From positions 19,718,269 through 19,782,268 of the forward strand of contig CM055076.1 of NCBI GenBank assembly GCA_029204045.2: DNA of 64,000 nucleotides, written 5' to 3'. This DNA is from Tillandsia leiboldiana. Taxonomy: Eukaryota; Streptophyta; Magnoliopsida; Poales; Bromeliaceae. The notes under the pieces were generated by a model that searched no databases, was not told where the DNA came from, and saw only the letters and a list, made by a program, of their open reading frames with translations. Made by a program: the position numbers and the translations under genes. Shown piece by piece: positions 55,881 to 64,000 of this stretch (within the stretch, counting starts at the first letter, position 1; each line of letters starts with the position of its first letter).

Positions 55881-55980
55881 GGAGATTTCATAAATATCAC
55901 TTACAAGTCAGGCAAACTTGATTGCGGACTCCATAATCCTCTGGATAGCTCTCTAGTGCAGCTGCTTCACCACTCCACTA
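55881..55980 (-). pseudogene. NLR start-codon region relic 2
   Basis: Bases 55932-55975 match the leader and start region of the CNL (417-463) with few changes. The minus-strand ATG at 55934 reads MESAIKFA and then TGA. This is the best evidence that these AT-rich duplicates descend from the 5' ends of NLR genes. Confidence 0.65.
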
Positions 55981-57931
55981 AAATGTAATTGAGTGCAAAA
56001 GTTTGTGAGCCCATAGAGAACGACGACTGCTTTATAGAGAAAGTTATTCGATCACCAGTCACATCACATTCACATTGATTAGTAAAAACGTTTCATCTAA
56101 TAGAATATAGAATGTAAGATATATATTTTTATTGAAATGCATGAGTAGTAATGCGGGCTTTTTTTCTGCATTTAGTTTTCTGAATTTATTTTTTTAAAAA
56201 TAATTTTGTAAAATTTTAATTTGTAAAAACTGGTCTTTATTGTGTAAATTGAATATAGTGTTTAGTTAATCTTGTTCAAACACAATAAATTATTAACTGT
56301 GTATTTTTTATATATACAATAAGTTATATATATTAAATAAATTATATAAAAAAAATTATTATTGATAGATTGTATAAAATTCTAACAAGTAAATAAAAAA
56401 AGTACTATTATTATAATTTTTATTTGGATTGTTGGAATTTTATTGGTAGCATGTTGAGATATTTTAGATGACTAGAATTATATATAATTTATTAAAATTT
56501 TTATATGATTATTAAAATTATATATGATTAAAAAATAATAAATAATTCATTATTTATTTTAAATTTTATTAAAAATAATAAATAAATAATTATATTTATT
56601 ATTATTTTTTATCTTTATTAAATTCATACTCTTATCGTTGGTCCGGACGATGATTATTGATTATTTTAGATAATAATTTAAACTTTAAATTTTATTAAGT
56701 AAAGTGGGTCTCAAAAATACGCTCTCTTTAGTTTTAAATAAAAAACTTTATTTAGTCCCCGCTTATTGCATTTCATTGCGGCTAGTCAAATAATTTCTTT
56801 TTGAGAAAAAGATAACATACTATCTACTTCGTTTATTTTTAAAATTAATTTTATTAAAAATATAAAATAATTAAATTTTTAATTCAGAACTTCGAATATC
56901 AACCATCAAACTCTTTGTCACTTACACAAAAGACTTGCACAAGAGACGATCGATGCTAGATAGATCAACCGACGACTAGGATTCCTTCTTATCCAAACAA
57001 AAAACAGAGAAAAAAAGAGGCAAACAAAGTAGTGGGAATACTCTAGGAACTCGCAGAAATGAAGCCACTAAGATCATCACTTAATAGGCAGATTCTTTCT
57101 CATTTTAATGAAAGTAAGACTATGTTTTAATATTATTTTTATTTATTATATTATAATAAATTTTATTAAAAAATATTATTATATTGAGCTAGACTAGTAT
57201 ATTTTCGAAAATACGGAAATTTTTACATTTTTAATTTTTTTTTTTTTCTATAATATAATATTCGATCCGGCGATTGACTTCGGTAGATATGATTTACAAT
57301 ATTAAAATTATTTAGAAACTAAATTTTATAATTTTATAATTTTATTTGTCTAATGAACGAGTAGTCTCAAAATAAAAAATAAAAATAAAAATTTCATAAA
57401 AGAATAATATAAAATTTAAAATTAAATTGGAAACACTGATATTACTCTTCATGATAAATAAAATTTTTTATTAAATTTTTATCTAATTTGAATTACTCTA
57501 TATCGTTGAGTAGATATAATAGCAAGTGTCAAAAAAAAAAAAAAAATCTAAAAATAATAATTTTTTATATGTTTCTTTACAATCACGTAAAAAAATTCTT
57601 ATGTCAAATAAGTTATTCTTAAATATTTTATTTTGACTTTCAAACTAAGCTTTAATTTTTTTTTTATTTAAATCAAATCCACTTCTCAATCTATTAAAAA
57701 TTCTTAATCCCAAACATAATATAATTAAATTTTCAAAGAATAATAATTGTTTCACATTATTTAATATAATATCAGAACAGAAGGTCCCAAATTTAAATCC
57801 TACAAAACACTTGTTTCAAAATCTTCGCATATTTCATTCAACTTCTCGGCGCGGGCGTATAAAAAAATATTCAAGTACTACCGTGAGAAGCAATGTTAAA
57901 TTGTCACGCCCCGAGCTTTAAAAATCAGATC

Positions 57932-57963
<32 letters not shown>

Positions 57964-58341
57964 GTAAATCAGAGTTTGCAAACTGGGCGTAACAGACCGC
58001 CACACGTATAGGAAATCCCCTATCCAAATGGACAGAGTCTCCCCTATACATGCACGGCTAGGCGAGTACAACGATCATCAATCAGAGAGCAATAAATATC
58101 TCAACTAAACAATAAACTAATCAACAGGAATAATCCAAGATAAAACATGCTAACATCAGTTTGAAACATCTAAATCAAATAGAAGCTGAAATACTATGAA
58201 ATGGAAGGCAGCTACAAATCATCGAGAATCTCAATCATCAATATATATCATCAGGGGGACAGCTCTATCGTGACGGCCTCACTCGATCGTCCCGACATCC
58301 CAGCACCCGACCGACCTGAAAAATGGTCACCCAGGGGGTGT

Positions 58342-58364
58342 GAGATACACTGTACATGTATCCC
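58342..58364 (-). promoter_or_regulatory. Covarying LTR hairpin (D family)
   Basis: On the minus strand: CCCACT, stem GGGATACA / TGTATCTC with loop TGTACAG, then ACACCCCC and, 15 bp later, ATTTTTCAG. Same frame, flanks and G-U position as the B hairpin but different stem bases. Confidence 0.7.
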
Positions 58365-58431
58365 AGTGGGCACGACGAGCCGAGAAATAGCTAATCGTAC
58401 CTACTGGATACTAAAATCTGCGGATAGTAAT

Positions 58432-58584
58432 AATCGATGGGTAAAGCTGAAATAAACAGGTAGTGTCTACTGATAATCAATAATCAATGGCTAAAGCTGG
58501 AATAAGTAGATAATGTCTACTGACAATCAATAAGTCAATGGATAAGCTGAAATAAGCAGACAATGTCTACTGATAATCAATAAG
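58432..58584 (-). repeat. ~51-bp tandem repeat, three copies
   Basis: Units built on AATCAATGGNTAAAGCTG and AATGTCTACTGATAATCAAT, diverged by several changes each. Confidence 0.7.
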
Positions 58585-59057
58585 TGCTGATAATCATGAT
58601 ATAACTGTAATAATCCAGCATAAAGGAACTGCAGATAAGTAATACTAGAAATCATGATATAACTGAAATAATCAAGCATAACTGAGCAGCGATGGTACAA
58701 GGTAAATAGCTACAAATGACAGTGCAAGCTAAAAATGATGCGTCAAAAATAGAAACCCAAGTACCCAATCATATGCCACTATTGGTCTCACAGAACCCCA
58801 GGCAATACCACTGATCCGCACCCCATCCGCTGACAATAACCCGGCACTCACAGATGCAATCGGGGCTCACGGGTCCCATCTCTAGACCACTTTACCGGTA
58901 AAGAACATCTACACGGGTCATGACTCCGCTGATGTTCGTGAAGTACAATAGTGCGTGGCAATCATAATGCTATGGTCAAGCTCACGGTCTAATGACCGGG
59001 TAGTCGGCAAACCTGCCGAGATCCCCTCAGGGAAGCAACTATCTGTCTGTATATCAA

Positions 59058-59363
59058 TCATGGGTCGATCATGCATATCTGAATATATAAGCAAGTATCT
59101 CTGGATATAAATGCAGTATAACAAGTGGCCGATATGATAGAAATCACCAGGTATGATCAGACCATAAAAATCTACTGTACTGGGATATAGGAACTATCTG
59201 AATATATCAATCATGGGCCTGTCATGCATATCTGAATATATAAGCAAGTATCTCTGGATATAAATGCAGTATAACAAGTGGCATATATGATAGAAATCAA
59301 CAGGCATGATTAGACCATTAAAATCTACTGTACTGGGATATAAAAGCTGACGAGCAGGTATAC
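59058..59363 (-). repeat. 153-bp tandem repeat, two copies
   Basis: TCATGGG..TCATGCATATCTGAA recurs at 59058 and 59211 with the full intervening unit conserved. Confidence 0.75.
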
Positions 59364-59414
59364 ATGATATGTCTAAGGAGATCAATGTCTATCAGGAAAG
59401 ATCATATGGCATAT

Positions 59415-59594
59415 AGGCAAAATCATCAGGACTAAATCAAGAACAGGCAAAATCATCAGGACTAAATCAAGAACAGGCAAAATCATCAGGACTAAATCAA
59501 GAACAGGCAAGATCATCAGGACTAAATCAAGAACAGGCAAAATCATCAGGACTAAATCAAGAACAGGCAAAATCATCAGGACTAAATCAAGAAC
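59415..59594 (-). repeat. 30-bp tandem repeat, six copies
   Basis: Unit AGGCAAAATCATCAGG plus ACTAAATCAAGAAC at exact 30-bp steps (59415, 59445, 59475, 59505, 59535, 59565). Only one base differs (A to G in the fourth unit). Part of the D LTR. Confidence 0.95.
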
Positions 59595-61485
59595 AGGTGT
59601 CCGACTGGACTAAAGCAACAAGAGGGCCGAAAAGATAAAGCCCGGACCGAAGATAACCCACCTGAATGTAGGGAGATCCTTGAACTCCCGCTCGGCTACT
59701 AGGAGGCTGGTGCTGAACAACTGGGCCCTGAACAGAAACTGTAGTCAGTAACAGACTCACACAAACCCATCCCGACGACACTACAATAACGCAACGCCAA
59801 CACGGGACACTAAAGCCGTTTTACGGAACGAGATCCTATTCCCGCTCGACAAGAACCCACGGAACTCTAACAAAATGCTCAGTAGGTATGAAAACACTGT
59901 CTAAAGACAGCCAGCGTGTCCCGACTATATCTAGGTCCATAGTACATCTTATATTTGCATAAAAACACTATATTATTACTTGTTTCGACTCGTTCTTGCA
60001 ATCCGGGAATCCAAAAGTAGTACTGTAAATTCTGTCGCGTCCGTTTCGACGAGACGAAGCTCGTGCTCACAAGTTTGGGCTGGCACGGGGCCCATTTACA
60101 AAGTTGGCCCATAAACTATTTTGGCTCTATTTGCAACTATGTTACATCTTAAGATTTACTTGACCAAATAAGGAAATAACTGGAGCATGGCACTGAGGGA
60201 TGACCAAGGACAGTGATGCTCACCTGTGGCGCGCCAGAGGGTGGCCGGAGGAGTCGCCGGAGCAACACCACAAAATGCCAAGGCTCGGTTTTGGCCAAGT
60301 CCAGATCCACTCCTAGTCAAACTGCAAACAGGGGTGAGCACCAGTTAGATATGGGTCCCAGAAGGTGATTGGTCCATGCCGGGTCAGGCGCCGGCGGCCG
60401 GAGGCGGCGGTGGCCGGAGACAAGCCCGAGTTTAGATAATTCGGTGCAATTGTTGGAACTTAGTAACAGGAGCCTCCTCGACCCAAAGTAAAATGCTGGG
60501 AAACTTATAACAGGTATTTAGACCCTACCTGGGCAAGTGGCCGGAGCCCGGGGTGCCGGAGGTGGCCGGAGGTCGAGGTCGAGTGCAACTCGGGTGCAGC
60601 TGCAGGGATCAACAACCCGACGCTAAAACTTCCATGCAACACGATGGGAAGCTTTCTACGGACCATACAAGCTTACCTGGGTGGTTGTCCGGTGACGGGG
60701 AGCGTCGGCAACGCACGGCGGCGGAGCTCGGTTGAGCTTGATGGCCACTAATGGCGGATTCCCCTCTGGAACACGAGAGCCCCTCCAACTTGGATCAGTG
60801 GGCCCCTCTCGGGTCCGTGAGGCTTGCCAGGGGTGTGGCCGGCGGCATCGGGCAGCGGCGGCGCCGGGCGGTGAGACGCGACCAAGGTAGAAGAAGACCG
60901 GACCTAGGGCAATCCCGATCGGGTTCGATCCTCAACCGATGGTCCTCCGACTTCGCGGAGAGGTTGCAGATGACTAAAGGAAGGATTCCAACGTGGCCGA
61001 TCTTGATTTCGACGGTCGGACGGAGGCGGCGCTCAAGATCGGCCAAAATCAACTATTCTGGCGACAGGAGCTCCCGCCGTTGATCGGGACGACGGCGATC
61101 ACCCTCCCTTCACAGACGAGACCCATACAACGTCAGGAACCCACTGGAGTGATCCTTGGGCCATTCAAAACTAAGAAATACCAAGAACTCACCTCGCCGG
61201 GAATTGAAGAAGGAATGGAATGCTCCCGCGGCGGCGCACGGCGGCGGCTGACGTCGGGTTTACCTCAGCCTGGTGTCTCGGTCCCCGAGGAGCCTCCAGG
61301 TGAAGCACGGAGCCACCAGGGTCTTCGGGAAGAACCTCCACCCTCACAACCGAGAAGTAGAGGTTTTGTTGCCTCACCTCCTTCTCCGGCGACGAGGTGG
61401 CGGCGGCCGGTGCGCTGCCTCCGGGGAGTGCGGCAGAGGGAGAGGGGTTGTTGGAAGATGGCGGCTGGGGGAGCAGCTACGGTTT

Positions 61486-61528
61486 TAGGGTTTAGAGAAA
61501 CCCTAGCCCGAGTTGCACTAAATAGTGC
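61486..61528 (-). promoter_or_regulatory. Telo-box palindrome and TATA-like palindrome of the D LTR
   Basis: TAGGGTTT-AGAG-AAACCCTA (61486-61505) is a perfect inverted repeat of the plant telo-box. Beside it, GCACTA-AA-TAGTGC (61515-61528) places a TATTTA core in a palindrome. Read on the minus strand, the TATA-like core precedes the telo-boxes, as in plant promoters with telo-box leaders. Confidence 0.55.
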
Positions 61529-62164
61529 ATCTTTGCACAATTGCCATTTCCTCCCTCAACTCTTCATATTTGGAGCTCAGTCCCTCACAGCAGCTCACTT
61601 TCACACTTAAGTCCCTCACCAAAGAGCAGCATGTAAAACGGAGCATGAAATATAGGGTATATTGTGCAAAATACCGCATTTTCCACTGTATTTCACGCTT
61701 TTTGAGGCATTTTAGTCGTCAAACGGAAATTCCGTCAGCGCCATTGCGTTCAGAACGACGAAACCGTTCAAATCGACTACCTGGATCGCTATGATTGGAG
61801 TCCGGACAGCGAATTGGCTAACGTTGGCATTAAGGGGATTTCGAAATAGGGGTTTACTATTCATCTAGTTCACGGCACTATTCACTTAAGTCGCGGGTCC
61901 CGCCCGCTTCTTCGCTAATTTCTGGAAGATCCGACCGTTGGATCTGAACTTACTTAATATCATTTTCGATCGGTTCGACGAGACGGTCGCACTGGTGATC
62001 TCGGATTTTCGAGATTAGGCTCGGATTGAAAGGCGACATTTCAGCCTCGTAAACTGTGCAATTTACACAGTGGCAAAAAGGTCAACTGCGCTCTTGTGCC
62101 AAAATCAACTTGACATTTCCTTCTTTTCTTTTATTTATTTACCATAAAATTTCAAATTTTTACA

Positions 62165-62839
62165 TAAATATAATTATTGAAAAGAACATCATTCTGTAAC
62201 AATTAAAACTTTTATAAACAAGCGATTGTTTCACAAGCTTTAATATACATAGTGAAAAGAAATTAGAAAATAGTAAATTTTTGAATGGTTATTGAAAGAG
62301 GTGACAAAATAATATAAAAATTTTATAGGAAAGACTTACAAATCAACCAAACTCAATTATTGCGGACAGAGCAATATCCCCACTCCACATTTTTTTGGGG
62401 GGAGAAAGTATTATCTGCATGTCTAATATTAATGGTCAATAGATCAAGAGAAAAATATACAAAAAAAAAAAACTAAATTTTAGCTCCTTTATCAAAAAAA
62501 AAAAAAAAAAAAAAACTGTTTAACTTTTTTATTTGATTTAATTACACTACATACGATTGTCTTTGGTTATTTTAGATAACTTCTAGTAATTTAAAATTTT
62601 ATTAAATAAAGTGGACCCATAAATATACCATCTTTATTTTTAAATAATTTTATTTAATGGCGGCTTATTGTATTTCTTAGCACGCACTAGTCAAACAATT
62701 GATCAATCAAACATTTGGAAACTTTCATATCCAAACAAAAAACCGAGAAAAAAAAATATTTTTTTTTTAAAAAAAAGATAGTGGGATTGCTTTAATAATT
62801 AGCAGAAAAGAAGTGACAAGGATCTTCACATATTAAAGG

Positions 62840-62874
<35 letters not shown>

Positions 62875-63189
62875 AAAGAGAGGGAAAGATAGCGCACTAT
62901 TCGTTTCATTCAATAAAAAAATAAATTAAGCAACAAGGGTGAGAGAACTAGATTTTTCGGGAGGAAAAAAAAAAAAAACGGAGCATTGGAGCGCTCAGTC
63001 CAGATCCCTCTAGTGAGCCAACTCCCGCCCGACCCAACTAATAGGACAAAGGGGATCCGTGTTTTGACTCCCGAAAAATAAAGAAGTTTTTTTGCATTTG
63101 ATAAAAAGAAGGCTTAATTTCACTCTACTGTACTATAATTTAATATTAATTTTATTTATTATATTATTATATTAAGCTAAGCTGGAATG
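62165..63189. repeat. NLR-flank duplicate B, part 2
   Basis: Colinear with 50660-50900, 54680-54830 and 56655-57200. Contains a 31-nt T run (62843-62873). No gene. Confidence 0.75.
62330..62390 (-). pseudogene. NLR N-terminus relic 3
   Basis: Minus strand reads LSAIIEFG, TGA, FVS. Same position and same TGA as relic 1, so the stop predates the duplication. Confidence 0.45.
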
Positions 63190-63432
63190 TGTAACGACTC
63201 GGTCCACTATTAATAATAATTCGTTGGACCCAAATCATAGCCCAAAATACTTAAGTTCAGTTATTATTACTAATGTTCTTGTCTCTTATACCCGTTTAGG
63301 ACTGACGATTCGTCTCACGCTTCCGACGGGTTACTAGCTCTGATACCAAATGTTACGATCCGGCCCACTTACAATAATAACTCGTTGGATTCAAATCATA
63401 ATCTAAAATATTTAAGCCCAGTTATTATTACT
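63190..63432 (-). mobile_element. Older TRIM-like element, interrupted
   Basis: Plus strand: LTR-like TGTAACGACTCGG at 63190, a short internal part with a PPT-side CCCGTTTAGGACTGACG, the reverse complement of the PBS (CTCTGATACCA, 63338-63348), then a second LTR copy TGTTACGATCCGG from 63351 that breaks at 63432, where the younger copy inserted. Miniature size and LTR-PBS layout fit a terminal-repeat retrotransposon in miniature. Confidence 0.7.
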
Positions 63433-63854
63433 TGTAACGACCCGGCCCACTAGCAATAATAACTTGTTGGGCCCACACCACAACCCAAAATGCTTAAGCC
63501 CAGTTATTATTGCTAGTGTCCATATTTCATATAAACCCAATCACAATTCCATCCACATCCGATGTGGGATTTTTGGGGGCGTCACAGACTTCCCCCGTTT
63601 AGGCCTGACGTCCTCGTCAGCCCAAACACACACACAGCAGCCTAAGATTACCAGGCGGTGTGAGACTTGTCTCGCTAGCCCTGCCATCTAGACCTAGGCT
63701 CAGCCGAGACTCGCCGCACACTTCCGGCTGGTTATTGGCTCTGATACCAAATGTAACGACCGGCCCACTAGCAATAATAACTTGTTGGGCCCACACCACA
63801 ACCCAAAATGCTTAAGCCCAGTTATTATTGCTAGTGTCCATATTTCATCTAATC
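63433..63854 (-). mobile_element. Younger TRIM-like element, interrupted by a D LTR
   Basis: First LTR 63433-63586 (TGTAACGACCCGG to GGCGTCACA, 154 bp), PPT as GACTTCCCCC on the plus strand, internal ~165 bp with no coding, PBS reverse complement GGCTCTGATACCA at 63737-63749, second LTR from 63752, nearly identical to the first for ~95 bp, then cut at 63854 by another insertion. Confidence 0.8.
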
Positions 63855-64000
63855 TGTCACGCCCCGAGTTTCAAAACAGCGGTAGAATTTTTTTTTTTTT
63901 TTTTTTTTTTTATCAGAGTTCAAACTTTAAACTCAGGACGTGAACAGACCGCCACATGCATAGAAAATCCTCTGTCCACACGGACAAAGTCTCCCCTATA
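63855..64000 (-). mobile_element. Second D-family LTR, partial
   Basis: TGTCACGCCCCGAG, a 24-nt T run at 63888-63911 and CTCCCCTATA at the window edge match 57902-58050. Continues beyond the window. Confidence 0.85.

Larger units (their letters stand above)
54675..57901. repeat. NLR-flank duplicate A part 2 and start of duplicate B
   Basis: AT-rich, no intact gene. 54680-54830 is colinear with 62405-62560; 56655-57200 with 62560-63180. Between them are an AT-only tract and a further NLR relic at 55.9 kb. From about 57575 duplicate B begins and runs to TAAAT at 57897-57901, the target duplication of the D solo LTR. Confidence 0.7.
57902..62164 (-). mobile_element. Solo LTR of Gypsy family D, 4263 bp, minus orientation
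   Basis: Plus strand reads TGTCACGCCCCGAG to TTTTTACA, with perfect flanking TAAAT (57897-57901 and 62165-62169). Removing it restores colinearity with 50600-50690. The CGGGGCGTGACA end identifies it as a Gypsy LTR related to families B and the intact element. From 3' to 5' of the LTR it holds a 27-nt A run (as T on plus, 57937-57963), the conserved hairpin (58342-58364), three tandem arrays (58.4-59.6 kb), and a GC-rich promoter and leader part (60.2-61.6 kb) with several donor-like sites and telo-box motifs. Open frames in the GC-rich part are not recognisable proteins. Confidence 0.92.

Noticed and set aside
59415..59594. Possible CRISPR-like array
   Set aside because: The 30-bp units are contiguous with no spacers and lie in a plant retrotransposon LTR.
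60993..61610. 205-residue plus-strand frame in the D LTR
   Set aside because: It runs antisense to the LTR's own direction through a GC-rich leader region, with no recognisable domain.
63433..63854. Cassandra-type TRIM carrying a 5S rRNA-like LTR
   Set aside because: The 5S internal control region (A box, C box) was not recognisable in the 154-bp LTR.

Overview
The window is nuclear DNA of a flowering plant, most likely a monocot. It holds the 5' end of one coiled-coil NLR resistance gene (CNL, minus strand, 1-419). Almost everything else is nested LTR retrotransposons, solo LTRs and AT-rich flanks. No other complete host gene is visible. Two runs of exactly 100 N (9885-9984 and 36897-36996) are scaffold gaps, so order and copy number around them are uncertain. 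A pineapple-like genome is only a guess.

Layout. 1-419: CNL start. 420-3.7 kb: AT-rich flank with a MITE-like inverted repeat. 3.7-12.36 kb and 23.83-29.54 kb: a mosaic of at least two old Ty3/Gypsy families, called B and C here. It contains a gag fragment, pieces of the B LTR, PBS, leader and PPT, and a dead C-family protease-RT-RNase H. 12357-23829: an intact, very young 11.47-kb chromovirus (Tekay/Del type) with 3147-bp LTRs, the 5-bp target duplication GTGGT, and a gag-pol frame broken by one amber codon. 26.7-36.9 kb and 37.0-47.2 kb: two nearly identical 10.2-kb segments facing each other across the second gap, probably one locus assembled twice. The second segment continues into a complete reading: a minus-oriented gag-only Gypsy element E (40463-50301, TSD ATTAC) with a Sirevirus-like Copia element (43513-47756, TSD AATTC) inserted in its gag. 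50.3-63.2 kb: two diverged tandem copies of an NLR-flanking segment. Each is interrupted by a different solo LTR (B 50903-54674, TSD GAAAC; D 57902-62164, minus orientation, TSD TAAAT). They carry relics of NLR N-termini. 63.2-64 kb: one mini LTR element (TRIM-like) nested in another, then interrupted by a second D LTR that runs off the window.

How the parts relate. The NLR relics, the duplicated flanks and the live-looking CNL start suggest a decaying NLR cluster enlarged by retrotransposons. The duplicated copies act as empty-site references for one another, which confirms the insertion boundaries.

The least expected signal is RNA structure shared by divergent Gypsy families. (1) A hairpin 179-180 nt after the 5' LTR has a 9-bp stem and an 8-nt loop carrying a 6-nt palindrome; all six differences between families fall in three compensating pairs. 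This looks like a retroviral dimer-initiation kissing loop. (2) A covarying hairpin lies near the LTR 3' end in three families, flanked by invariant CCCACT and ACACCC and followed by a splice-acceptor-like CAG. (3) A hairpin lies 18-20 nt upstream of the LTR, just before the PPT, in three families.
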